From: Psychroserpens sp041224425
GTDB taxonomy: Bacteria > Bacteroidota > Bacteroidia > Flavobacteriales > Flavobacteriaceae
Direction: 5' to 3'
Length of the DNA: 64,000 nt
Assembly: GCF_041224425.1 (NCBI RefSeq)
Contig: NZ_JBGFGL010000067.1
Coordinates: 62,001 to 126,000 of the forward strand
Shown: one piece after another, positions 27,146 through 35,251 of the stretch
How positions within the stretch are numbered: position 1 is the first letter of the stretch
Layout of the letters: every line of letters starts with the position of its first letter
Program-made: the position numbers and the translations under genes
Notes under the pieces: model-generated
What the model saw: the letters and a program-made list of their open reading frames with translations, nothing else
Told to the model about the DNA's origin: nothing
Databases searched by the model: none

Positions 27146-27763
27146 ATGGAATTCGCTTCTAAACTTCTTGAGAATGCTGTCAATGAGATGTCACAATTGC
27201 CAGGTGTAGGTAAGCGAACGGCATTGCGTTTGGTACTACATCTTTTAAGGCAACCTGAATCACAGAGTCATAATTTGGCCAAGGCTCTAAGTGATATGAG
27301 AAGTCAGATAAAATTCTGTGCTAGTTGTCACAATATTAGCGATACCGATTTATGTGAGATTTGTGCCAATCCACATCGAAACACTGATATTATTTGTGTT
27401 GTTGAAGATATTAGAGATGTCATGGCCATCGAAAACACCAGTTCGTTTCGAGGTTTGTACCATGTTTTGGGCGGTAAAATATCTCCAATGGATGGTATCG
27501 GACCAAACGAACTTAACATCAAATCCTTAGTTGAAAAAGTAAAACAAGGTCATGTTAAGGAGTTGATTTTTGCTTTAGGATCAACGATGGAAGGAGATAC
27601 AACCAATTTTTATATCTATAAGCAGATTCAAGATTATGATGTCATTACTTCTACGATTTCAAGAGGAATATCTGTAGGAAATGAATTAGAGTATACAGAT
27701 GAAATTACTTTAGGAAGAAGTATTATCAATAGAATTCCTTTTGAAGCTTCATTAAAATCCTAA
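27146..27763 (+). CDS. recR: Recombination protein RecR
   Basis: 205 residues, typical length. It contains the helix-hairpin-helix GVGKRTALRLVLHLL at the N-terminus, a four-cysteine zinc motif (CASCHNISDTDLCEIC, residues 58-73) and a Toprim domain with DIRDVMAIE. RecR works with RecO to load RecA at gaps. The next gene starts 7 bases after the stop, so the two are likely co-transcribed. Confidence 0.94.
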   Translation: MEFASKLLENAVNEMSQLPGVGKRTALRLVLHLLRQPESQSHNLAKALSDMRSQIKFCASCHNISDTDLCEICANPHRNTDIICVVEDIRDVMAIENTSSFRGLYHVLGGKISPMDGIGPNELNIKSLVEKVKQGHVKELIFALGSTMEGDTTNFYIYKQIQDYDVITSTISRGISVGNELEYTDEITLGRSIINRIPFEASLKS

Positions 27764-27770
27764 ATCCTGT

Positions 27771-28877
27771 TTGAAACTTTCTGTAGTCATATTAAACTAT
27801 AACGTTCGCTATTTTTTAGAGCTTTGCCTTAAAAGTGTGCAGGCCTCAATCAAGAATCTCGACGCAGAAATCATTGTTGTCGATAATAATTCTTCTGATG
27901 ATAGTTGCGCTATGGTAAGGTCTCAATTTCCTGAGATAAAACTTATTGAGAACCAACAAAATTTAGGCTTTTCAAAGGGTAATAATATTGGTGTTTCAAA
28001 GGCAAAAGGGCACTATGTATGTATTCTAAATCCTGATACGGTTGTGGCCGAAGATACTTTCGAGAAAGCATTGGCTTTTGCCGATTCAAAAGAAGATCTT
28101 GGCGCTTTAGGATGTAGGTTAATTGATGGTAAAGGGCAATTTTTACCCGAATCTAAACGCTATGTTCCAACACCAAATGTGGCTATTAAAAAAATGTTGG
28201 GTTTCACAGATTCTTATTATGTAAAAACCTTAAATGAGCATAAGACAGGATCTGTTCCCATTTTGGTTGGTGCTTTCATGTTGCTCAAGAAGAAAGTATA
28301 TGTACAAGTCAATGGTTTTGATGAAGATTACTTTATGTACGGTGACGATATAGACTTGTCCTACAAAATAGAAAAGGCAGGTTATCACAACTATTATTTT
28401 GGGACATCAACTGTGATTCATTATAAAGGAGAAAGTACTCTAAAAAACAAAGAGTATGCGCAACGTTTTTATGGTGCTATGCAAATCTTTTATCTAAAGT
28501 ATTTCACGTCTAATGTGATTTTTAATATTATGGTTTGGTTTGGAGTGCGATTAGCAACATGGTTTCAAAAGCCACCTAAAAACAAACCTATTGATACAAA
28601 ACGTGTAGTGTTTATTTCCAATAGTATTAATAAAGACTTGAAGCATACTTTAAAGAAAGAACTTCTCTTAGAAACTGAATTAAAAGTTTATCAAGACAAT
28701 ACGGAATATATTTTAGACAATAATTATCTCAGTTTTAAGTCAATCATCGAAATCCTATCCAATACACCTAAAAATTGCAATGCCACTTTTAAAATTTTAC
28801 CAAAAAAGGCTACCTTTATCGTTGGAAGTAATAGCTCCAAAAGTAGAGGTGAAATAATTCACCTTAGTCAGAATTAA
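27771..28877 (+). CDS. Family 2 glycosyltransferase
   Basis: 368 residues from a TTG at 27771, chosen because it gives the family-typical MKLSVVILNYNVRYFLE. GT-A motifs: IIVVDNNSSDDS, a CILNPDTVV metal site, and the ED-type acceptor stretch YFMYGDDIDLSYKIEKAG. The C-terminal 100 residues lie beyond the domain and include one hydrophobic helix. It is a rhamnosyl- or galactofuranosyl-type transferase by class, with unknown acceptor. It follows recR after 7 bases. Confidence 0.86.
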   Translation: MKLSVVILNYNVRYFLELCLKSVQASIKNLDAEIIVVDNNSSDDSCAMVRSQFPEIKLIENQQNLGFSKGNNIGVSKAKGHYVCILNPDTVVAEDTFEKALAFADSKEDLGALGCRLIDGKGQFLPESKRYVPTPNVAIKKMLGFTDSYYVKTLNEHKTGSVPILVGAFMLLKKKVYVQVNGFDEDYFMYGDDIDLSYKIEKAGYHNYYFGTSTVIHYKGESTLKNKEYAQRFYGAMQIFYLKYFTSNVIFNIMVWFGVRLATWFQKPPKNKPIDTKRVVFISNSINKDLKHTLKKELLLETELKVYQDNTEYILDNNYLSFKSIIEILSNTPKNCNATFKILPKKATFIVGSNSSKSRGEIIHLSQN

Positions 28878-28889
28878 TTAAATTAATCG

Positions 28890-28911
28890 CAACAATCGAA
28901 TTGTTTTTTTA
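28890..28911 (+). terminator. Weak terminator after the GT2 gene
   Basis: AACAAT-CGA-ATTGTT forms a 6-bp stem followed by seven T. Short, but in the right place. Confidence 0.4.
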
Positions 28912-28912
28912 T

Positions 28913-28920
28913 TAATTTTG
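28913..28920 (+). promoter_or_regulatory. -7 element for the E2 gene
   Basis: TAATTTTG fits TAnnTTTG and lies 37 bases before the ATG at 28958. No convincing -33 box was found. Confidence 0.45.
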
Positions 28921-28957
28921 CAACCATCAAATAGAATTCAGACCTTAGATTACAGAT

Positions 28958-30295
28958 ATGGCAAAATTTGAACTTAAACTTCCTAAAATGGGAGAGAGCG
29001 TTGCTGAGGCAACAATAACATCGTGGTTAAAAGAAGTTGGTGATACTATAGAAGCAGATGAAGCGGTTCTTGAAATCGCTACAGATAAAGTCGATAGTGA
29101 AGTGCCAAGTGAGGTTGATGGTGTTTTGGTTGAAAAATTATTTGATGTTGACGATGTGGTTCAAGTTGGACAGACTATTGCGGTGATTGAAATTGATGGA
29201 GAAAGTCCATCTACTGATGACACACCAAAATCTGAACCGAAATCACAAGAAACTGTTTCAGAACCTGTTGCTGTAGCCGAAGTTTCTAATACGGTTACTG
29301 CCGCAAAAGAAGCGGTAGCAGCACCAGTTGTAAGTTCAGGTGATCGCTTCTATTCGCCTTTGGTTAAAAATATAGCAAAACAAGAAGGTATTGCACAAAA
29401 CGAACTCGATCAGATTCCCGGAACAGGTAAAGATGGACGTGTCACTAAAAATGATATGCTGTCCTATATTGAAAACAGAAATGGACAACCACAGGTTGCT
29501 AAAGAAGTTCAAACACAAGCTGTTCCGAGTTCGGAACCAAAAAAACCGCAACCTAAAGCTGAGCCAGCACCTGTTGTAGCAAGTGGAGATGATGAAATCA
29601 TTGAAATGACTAGAATGGGTAAACTCATAGCCCATCACATGGTCGAGTCGGTTCAAACCTCTGCTCATGTGCAAAGTTTTATTGAAGCCGATGTGACTAA
29701 AATATGGAATTGGCGTAATAAGGTTAAAGATGAATTCTTTAAGCGTGAAGGGGAAAACCTGACTTTTACACCTATTTTTATGGAAGCTGTTGCTAAAGCT
29801 TTGCGTGATTTTCCAATGATGAACATTTCGGTTCAAGGTGATAAAATCATTAAAAAGAAACATATTAACTTAGGAATGGCGGCAGCCTTGCCAGATGGGA
29901 ACCTTATCGTACCCGTTATTCGTGATGCAGATCAATTGAACTTGGTTGGTATGACCAAAAAGGTCAATGACTTGGCGAATAGAGCGAGAAACAATGCCTT
30001 AAAACCTGATGATATTCAAGGTGGTACTTACACAGTGACTAATGTCGGTACGTTTGGAAGTATTATGGGAACGCCAATAATCAACCAGCCTCAAGTGGGT
30101 ATTTTAGCACTTGGAGCCATTAGAAAAGTGCCTGCAGTTGTAGAAACTTCAGAAGGTGATTTCATTGGTATCAGATACAGAATGTTTATGTCACATTCTT
30201 ACGACCACAGAGTTGTTAATGGAGCACTTGGTGGTCAATTTGTAAAAGCCGTCAAGGATTATCTTGAGGCTTGGGATTCAAATAGAGAGATATAA
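28958..30295 (+). CDS. 2-oxo acid dehydrogenase E2 (dihydrolipoyl acyltransferase)
   Basis: 445 residues. One lipoyl domain with the attachment lysine K44 (ATDKVDSEV), an Ala/Pro/Glu linker, a peripheral-subunit binding domain (FYSPLVKNIAKQEGI...DGRVTKNDML), a second linker and the acyltransferase core with the active-site DHRVVNGALGG. It passes acyl groups to CoA within a 2-oxo acid dehydrogenase complex; branched-chain or 2-oxoglutarate specificity cannot be told for certain, though the GESVAEATI start favours a branched-chain type. E1 and E3 genes are not adjacent. Confidence 0.9.
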   Translation: MAKFELKLPKMGESVAEATITSWLKEVGDTIEADEAVLEIATDKVDSEVPSEVDGVLVEKLFDVDDVVQVGQTIAVIEIDGESPSTDDTPKSEPKSQETVSEPVAVAEVSNTVTAAKEAVAAPVVSSGDRFYSPLVKNIAKQEGIAQNELDQIPGTGKDGRVTKNDMLSYIENRNGQPQVAKEVQTQAVPSSEPKKPQPKAEPAPVVASGDDEIIEMTRMGKLIAHHMVESVQTSAHVQSFIEADVTKIWNWRNKVKDEFFKREGENLTFTPIFMEAVAKALRDFPMMNISVQGDKIIKKKHINLGMAAALPDGNLIVPVIRDADQLNLVGMTKKVNDLANRARNNALKPDDIQGGTYTVTNVGTFGSIMGTPIINQPQVGILALGAIRKVPAVVETSEGDFIGIRYRMFMSHSYDHRVVNGALGGQFVKAVKDYLEAWDSNREI

Positions 30296-30315
30296 TTTTA
30301 ATTACATATAAATAG

Positions 30316-30346
30316 AAAGCACAATTTTATCAATTGTGCTTTTTTA
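30316..30346 (+). terminator. Rho-independent terminator of the E2 gene
   Basis: AAAGCACAATT (30316-30326) pairs with AATTGTGCTTT (30332-30342) over 11 bp, followed by three more T. Confidence 0.85.
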
Positions 30347-30379
30347 TTGGTGTAAAATTCATTTTCTCGGCATTCTAAT

Positions 30380-30387
30380 TATCTTTG
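30380..30387 (+). promoter_or_regulatory. -7 element for the exonuclease operon
   Basis: TATCTTTG fits TAnnTTTG and lies 15 bases before the chosen ATG at 30402. This also argues against the in-frame start at 30336. Confidence 0.5.
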
Positions 30388-30401
30388 CCAAAAATCATTT
30401 C

Positions 30402-31178
30402 ATGCAACTCAACTTAACGAAACCAATCTGTTTTTTCGACTTGGAAACTACAGGTATCAATATTACTAAAGATCGTATTGTAGAAATTTCAATTCTTAAG
30501 GTTCATCCCAACGGAAAGGAAGAAAACTATACACAATTGGTCAATCCAACCATTCCTATTCCAGCTGAAGTGACAAAAGTGCATGGTATTTCAGATGCAG
30601 ACGTTGCCGATAAACCTACATTTAAAGAGATCTCGAGAGAGGTGCACAATATGATTAAGGATTCTGATTTGGGAGGATTCAATTCCAACCGATTTGACAT
30701 TCCGTTACTAGCTGAGGAAATGCTTCGAGCTGATATTGATTTTGACATGAAAAACACCCAATCCATTGACGTGCAAACTATTTTTCACAAAATGGAACAA
30801 CGTACCTTAAGTGCTGCATATAGGTTTTATTGTGATAAAAACCTTGATGATGCACATAGCGCTGAAGCTGATACCAAAGCCACTTATGAAGTATTGAAGG
30901 CTCAGTTGGAACGCTATGATACTCTAGAAAATGACACCAAATTTTTAGCTGAATTCAGTTCTCGTAAAAAGTTTGCCGATTTTGCCGGATTTATTATCTA
31001 TAATAAGCAAGGCGAGGAGTGTTTTTCCTTTGGAAAGCATAAAGGGAAATTGGTCACTGAAGTTCTGGAAAACGAGCCTGGTTATTTTGGGTGGTTGTTG
31101 AATGCCGATTTTCCGTTGTACACTAAAAAGGTATTAACTGCTATTAAACTAAGAGCCTTCAATAATAAATTGTCTTAA
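30402..31178 (+). CDS. DnaQ-like 3'-5' exonuclease
   Basis: About 258 residues from the ATG at 30402, where the motif FFDLETTG (Exo I, D and E) begins at residue 11. ExoII is visible in GGFNSNRFDIPLL and ExoIII in DAHSAEADTKATYE, so the catalytic residues are present. A C-terminal DUF3820-like domain (FSFGKHKGKLVTEVL) follows, as often in Bacteroidota. It is probably involved in repair or RNA turnover rather than being the polymerase III epsilon subunit. The FAH gene starts 2 bases after its stop. Confidence 0.87.
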   Translation: MQLNLTKPICFFDLETTGINITKDRIVEISILKVHPNGKEENYTQLVNPTIPIPAEVTKVHGISDADVADKPTFKEISREVHNMIKDSDLGGFNSNRFDIPLLAEEMLRADIDFDMKNTQSIDVQTIFHKMEQRTLSAAYRFYCDKNLDDAHSAEADTKATYEVLKAQLERYDTLENDTKFLAEFSSRKKFADFAGFIIYNKQGEECFSFGKHKGKLVTEVLENEPGYFGWLLNADFPLYTKKVLTAIKLRAFNNKLS

Positions 31179-31180
31179 AT

Positions 31181-31792
31181 ATGAAGCTCATTTGTATTGG
31201 TCGAAATTATACGGAACACATTGAGGAACTGGAAAATGAAAAACCATCAGAACCTGTTGTGTTTTTAAAGCCCGACACTTCTATTTTATTAAAAAAACAA
31301 CCGTTTTTTATTCCAGATTTTTCAGATGAGATCCATCATGAAGTTGAGGTCTTGGTGAAGATCAATAAAGTTGGAAAATATATCGCTAAAAAATTCGCCC
31401 ATAAATATTACGATCAAATAGGTTTGGGTATCGATTTTACAGCTAGAGATCTACAATCTAAGTTGAAATCAAAAGGATTACCTTGGGAAAAAGCTAAAGC
31501 TTTTGATGGTGCAGCTGTGGTTGGAGAATGGCTTCCGAAAAGTAATTTTAAAAATGTTGACAACATCAATTTCAGTCTTAAAAAAAACGACGAAATTGTC
31601 CAAAAGGGTAATACCAGTTTAATGTTGTATAAAATTGATGAAATTATAGAATATGTCTCAAAATATTTTACTTTAAAGATTGGAGATATTATATTTACAG
31701 GAACTCCCGCAGGAGTTGGCAAAGTTATTGCTAATGACAAACTAACCGGTTTTTTAGAAGACAGAAAGCTGTTTTCAATAACAATAAAATAA
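31181..31792 (+). CDS. Fumarylacetoacetate hydrolase family protein
   Basis: 203 residues, the length of the small single-domain members. It starts MKLICIGRNYTEHIEEL. The metal-binding acidic residues lie in the HHEVEVLV strand and the GLGIDFTARDLQ segment, and FTGTPAGVGKV follows near the end. Relatives include acylpyruvases and oxaloacetate decarboxylases; the exact substrate is not determined. It is part of the tight exonuclease-FAH-Hpt-cinA cluster. Confidence 0.85.
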   Translation: MKLICIGRNYTEHIEELENEKPSEPVVFLKPDTSILLKKQPFFIPDFSDEIHHEVEVLVKINKVGKYIAKKFAHKYYDQIGLGIDFTARDLQSKLKSKGLPWEKAKAFDGAAVVGEWLPKSNFKNVDNINFSLKKNDEIVQKGNTSLMLYKIDEIIEYVSKYFTLKIGDIIFTGTPAGVGKVIANDKLTGFLEDRKLFSITIK

Positions 31793-32134
31793 ATGGAACA
31801 ACATTATAAATTATTTAGAGTTCGCGAATTGGCTGATAATGATGAGGATTTTGTTAAATCGATCGTTGAGGCCTTTTTGGAAGAGGTCCCAGTTGATGCC
31901 GAGCGACTCCAAAAAGCTGTAGCTGAAACAGATTATTACAATGCTTATCAAGCGGCCCATAAAATGAAACCCACTGTCGATTTATTCGAACTAGGTGTTT
32001 TAGACGATCTTATTGTTGTACAAGATTGGGGAAAGTTTGAAAAAGTTGGTGAAGATTGCTCACATGAATTGGAACTGGTGTTAAAGGCAGTTGAAAATGC
32101 GAGTGAAGAACTCAAAGCAGATTTCAGTTTGTAA
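31793..32134 (+). CDS. Free-standing Hpt phosphotransfer protein
   Basis: 113 residues consisting of one four-helix Hpt domain with the phosphorylatable His56 in QAAHKMKPTVDLF. Hpt proteins relay phosphoryl groups between hybrid kinases and regulators. No partner kinase is adjacent; the nearest, at 1.7-5.6 kb, do not need a relay. It starts immediately after the FAH gene and its stop overlaps the start of cinA (TAATG). Confidence 0.85.
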   Translation: MEQHYKLFRVRELADNDEDFVKSIVEAFLEEVPVDAERLQKAVAETDYYNAYQAAHKMKPTVDLFELGVLDDLIVVQDWGKFEKVGEDCSHELELVLKAVENASEELKADFSL

Positions 32135-33381
32135 TGTTAGCAGAGATAATTACCATTGGTGATGAAATTCTCATAGGTCAAATTATAGATTCCAATTCGG
32201 CTTTTATTGCAAAACAACTTAATACGATTGGTGTTTCTGTCTATCAAATTACTTCGGTTCAAGACGACAAGAACCATATTCTCAAAGCGCTTTCTGAAGC
32301 AGAATCCAATGCAGATATCATTATAATAACAGGTGGTTTAGGACCTACCAAAGATGATATTACCAAAACAACCATTGCAGATTATTTTAATGATGTTTTG
32401 GTTGAAAATCCTTCCGTTAGAAAAAATATTGAGCATTTATGGGAAGTGTATGTCAAGAAACCGCTTAAGCAGGTCAATTTAGACCAAGCCTTGGTGCCTT
32501 CAAAATGTGATGTTTTGATGAATAAGTATGGAAGTGCTCCTGGCATGTGGTTGGAAACAAACAATAAGGTATTCGTTTCCTTGCCTGGTGTTCCTTTTGA
32601 GATGAAGGCTTTAATGACTGACGAAGTGCTTCCAAAGCTTCGGAAAAAATTCAAGTTCCCATTCATTCAGCACAAAACGTTTTTGACTTACGGATTAGGA
32701 GAAAGCTCAGTGGCAGAGCGTTTAGAAACCTTTGAAAATGAATTGCCCAAGTTTATCAAACTAGCATATTTACCAAATTTAGGAAGAGTGCGATTACGCT
32801 TATCTGCTAAAGGAAAAAATAGAGATGAAGTAGAAACCGCCATGCAAAAGCAAACCGATTTATTGTTGCCACTTATTGAGGATATTTTTGCAGGTTATGA
32901 AGATGATATTTCCATCGAGGCCATGATTGGTAAATATCTAACCGAAATGAATAAAACCCTCGCAACAGCTGAAAGTTGTACAGGCGGATTGATTGCTCAA
33001 CGCATAACTGCCAATCCTGGAGCTTCAAAATATTTTATGGGAAGTGTGGTTAGTTATACAAAGGCGACAAAAGTCAATGTGCTCAAAGTTCCAGAAGAAT
33101 TGATTGAAAAATTTTCTGTAGTTAGTGCTGAGGTAGCTGAAGCTATGGCCTCGCAAGTCTTACAATTATTGGATACAGATTTTGCTGTGGCCACTACAGG
33201 AAATGCTGGTCCGACAAAAGATGATACCGATGAAGGCTTAGGTGTGGTTTATATCGCCATTGCAACAAAAACTAAAGTATATTCTGAGTGTTTTAGCTTC
33301 GGAAACCATAGAGTAAAAGTGATTCATAAAGCAGCAAATAAAGCCTTTGAAATGTTGCAAAAAGAAATTTTAAAAAAGTAA
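32134..33381 (+). CDS. cinA: CinA-family protein (nicotinamide mononucleotide deamidase)
   Basis: 415 residues with two domains: an N-terminal MoaB/MogA-like COG1058 domain (IITIGDEILIGQIIDSNS, IIITGGLGPTKDD) and a C-terminal PncC-type domain (LATAESCTGGLIAQRITANPG). Family members hydrolyse ADP-ribose or deamidate NMN in the NAD salvage pathway. It overlaps the Hpt gene by 1 base, so translational coupling is likely. Confidence 0.92.
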   Translation: MLAEIITIGDEILIGQIIDSNSAFIAKQLNTIGVSVYQITSVQDDKNHILKALSEAESNADIIIITGGLGPTKDDITKTTIADYFNDVLVENPSVRKNIEHLWEVYVKKPLKQVNLDQALVPSKCDVLMNKYGSAPGMWLETNNKVFVSLPGVPFEMKALMTDEVLPKLRKKFKFPFIQHKTFLTYGLGESSVAERLETFENELPKFIKLAYLPNLGRVRLRLSAKGKNRDEVETAMQKQTDLLLPLIEDIFAGYEDDISIEAMIGKYLTEMNKTLATAESCTGGLIAQRITANPGASKYFMGSVVSYTKATKVNVLKVPEELIEKFSVVSAEVAEAMASQVLQLLDTDFAVATTGNAGPTKDDTDEGLGVVYIAIATKTKVYSECFSFGNHRVKVIHKAANKAFEMLQKEILKK

Positions 33382-33390
33382 CACTTTTAC

Positions 33391-33422
33391 TTTGTTGGTA
33401 TTGCAAAGTTTTCTTAAATTTG
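33391..33422 (+). promoter_or_regulatory. Promoter of the rpmB-rpmG-DUF4295 operon
   Basis: TTTG at 33391-33394, a 20-base spacer and TAAATTTG at 33415-33422 match the Bacteroidota consensus closely. The start codon is 40 bases downstream. Confidence 0.7.
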
Positions 33423-33462
33423 CACCCTGTTTTAAATAAACATCAATTAAAGAGAGAAAGAA

Positions 33463-33699
33463 ATGTCAAGAGTTTGTGAACTTACAGGAAAGAAAGCCAT
33501 GGTTGGGAACAACGTTTCTCACGCTATGAATAAAACCAAGCGTAAATTTGACGCTAACTTAATTAAGAAGCGTTTCTATATTCCTGAAGAAGATAAGTGG
33601 GTTACACTTAAGGTATCTACTTCAGCTTTAAAAACAATTAACAGAATTGGTATTTCTGCGGCTTTAAAGCAAGCGAAAGCTAAAGGATTTTTAAAATAA
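33463..33699 (+). CDS. rpmB: 50S ribosomal protein L28
   Basis: 78 residues starting MSRVCELTGKKAMVGNNVSHAMNK (broken here after MSRVCELTGKKAMVGNN for length), the standard L28 opening. It is the first gene of a ribosomal cluster with L33 and DUF4295, under its own promoter. Only one of the usual zinc-binding cysteines is seen, so it may be a zinc-free form. Confidence 0.95.
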   Translation: MSRVCELTGKKAMVGNNVSHAMNKTKRKFDANLIKKRFYIPEEDKWVTLKVSTSALKTINRIGISAALKQAKAKGFLK

Positions 33700-33728
33700 A
33701 AAGCATAACGCGTTAAAAGATACGTACG

Positions 33729-33911
33729 ATGGCAAAGAAAGGAAATAGAATACAGGTTATATTGGAATGTACTGAGCACAAAGAGTCTGGACAACCAGGA
33801 ACATCTCGTTACATCACAACTAAAAATAAAAAGAACACGCCAGGAAGAATGGAGATTAAAAAATTCAATCCAATCTTAAAGCGTATGACCGTTCATAAAG
33901 AAATCAAATAA
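33729..33911 (+). CDS. rpmG: 50S ribosomal protein L33
   Basis: 60 residues starting MAKKGNRIQVILECTEH and ending with LKRMTVHKEIK. It has only one cysteine, so it is a zinc-independent form of L33. It follows L28 by 29 bases. Confidence 0.95.
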   Translation: MAKKGNRIQVILECTEHKESGQPGTSRYITTKNKKNTPGRMEIKKFNPILKRMTVHKEIK

Positions 33912-33945
33912 ATAGATTCCATCTGGAAGATAAAACACATAAGTC

Positions 33946-34098
33946 ATGGCAAAGAAATCAGTAGCATCATTACAAACAGGATCAAAAAGACTTACAAAAG
34001 CTATTAAAATGGTAAAATCACCTAAAACAGGTGCTTACATGTTTGTAGAGTCTGTTATGTCGCCAGACATGGTTAACGATTTTTTTGATAAAAAATAA
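33946..34098 (+). CDS. DUF4295 small protein
   Basis: 50 residues starting MAKKSVASLQTGSKRLTK and ending DMVNDFFDKK. This short protein is found with rpmB and rpmG across Bacteroidota and is probably ribosome-associated; it has no other known role. It is below usual ORF length limits. It lies 34 bases after rpmG and ahead of a strong terminator. Confidence 0.88.
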   Translation: MAKKSVASLQTGSKRLTKAIKMVKSPKTGAYMFVESVMSPDMVNDFFDKK

Positions 34099-34122
34099 TC
34101 AAGACATTTCATATATCATATC

Positions 34123-34153
34123 AACTGCTTTCATATTTGAAAGCAGTTTTTTT
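34123..34153 (+). terminator. Rho-independent terminator after DUF4295
   Basis: AACTGCTTTCA (34123-34133) pairs perfectly with TGAAAGCAGTT (34138-34148) around a 4-base loop, and T's continue to 34153. Confidence 0.9.
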
Positions 34154-34240
34154 ATGTCTATATTTGACCTCTTTCTGCCATTTTAGCAGAATAAATTTTA
34201 GGTCTAAGTTTTGATAGGAGTATTGAAATAGGTATAACAA

Positions 34241-35215
34241 ATGAGTTTTTTTAAAAAAATATTTTCCTCTGAAAAAAAGGAAACACTAGACAAAGGGTTG
34301 GAAAAATCGAAAACATCTTTTTTTTCAAAACTTAATAAAGCCGTCGCTGGAAAATCTAAAGTTGATGATGATGTTCTCGATAATCTTGAAGAAGTCTTGG
34401 TAACAAGTGATGTTGGTGTCAATACCACTTTAAAGGTTATAGAACGCATCGAGGAACGCGTCGCAAAAGATAAATACTTGGGCACTTCGGAGCTCAACAA
34501 AATTTTACGTGAGGAAATCGCCGGATTACTATCCGAAACCAATTCAGGAGAAGCTACAGACTATACAATTCCTGACTTACCAAAACAAGACAATGGTACT
34601 AAAACACCTTATGTAATTATGGTGGTTGGTGTCAATGGTGTAGGTAAAACTACAACGATTGGAAAATTGGCTTACCAATTCAAAAAGAAAGGACTTAAAG
34701 TCGTATTAGGTGCTGCTGACACCTTTAGAGCTGCAGCAATCGATCAGCTTCAAGTTTGGGCAGATCGCGTCGATGTTCCTATGATCAAACAATCTATGGG
34801 TAGCGATCCTGCTAGTGTGGCTTTTGATGCCTTGCAATCTGCAGTAACTCAAGACGCTGATGTTGTGATAATAGATACTGCAGGACGTTTGCACAACAAG
34901 GTCAATTTGATGAATGAATTGAGTAAGGTAAAACGGGTCATGCAAAAAGTTGTTGGTGATGCACCTCATGATGTGCTTTTGGTGTTGGATGGCTCAACAG
35001 GTCAAAATGCATTTGAGCAGGCTAAACAATTTACGGCAGCTACTGAAGTGACCGCATTAGCCGTTACAAAACTTGATGGAACTGCTAAAGGAGGTGTGGT
35101 GATAGGCATTAGTGATCAATTCCAAATTCCAGTTAAATATATTGGAGTAGGTGAAGGTATTGAGGATTTGCAAGTGTTCAATAAATATGAGTTTGTAGAT
35201 TCATTCTTCAAATAA
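34241..35215 (+). CDS. ftsY: Signal recognition particle receptor FtsY
   Basis: 324 residues. An N-domain helical bundle (about 30-110) precedes the GTPase domain with P-loop GVNGVGKTTT, DTFRAAAIDQL, DTAGRLHNK and TKLDGTAKGG. It receives SRP-ribosome complexes at the inner membrane. It lacks the long acidic A-domain of E. coli FtsY, as is usual in this phylum. It comes after the L28-L33-DUF4295 unit but behind a terminator, so it is likely separately transcribed. Confidence 0.95.
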   Translation: MSFFKKIFSSEKKETLDKGLEKSKTSFFSKLNKAVAGKSKVDDDVLDNLEEVLVTSDVGVNTTLKVIERIEERVAKDKYLGTSELNKILREEIAGLLSETNSGEATDYTIPDLPKQDNGTKTPYVIMVVGVNGVGKTTTIGKLAYQFKKKGLKVVLGAADTFRAAAIDQLQVWADRVDVPMIKQSMGSDPASVAFDALQSAVTQDADVVIIDTAGRLHNKVNLMNELSKVKRVMQKVVGDAPHDVLLVLDGSTGQNAFEQAKQFTAATEVTALAVTKLDGTAKGGVVIGISDQFQIPVKYIGVGEGIEDLQVFNKYEFVDSFFK

Positions 35216-35251
35216 ATTCTGTTTTTTCTTTATTTTTATAAGAAAATAAAG

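Noticed and set aside
33373..33390. AAAAGT-AAC-ACTTTT hairpin at the end of cinA as a terminator
   Set aside because: Short stem with no proper T-run afterwards; it is too weak to call.
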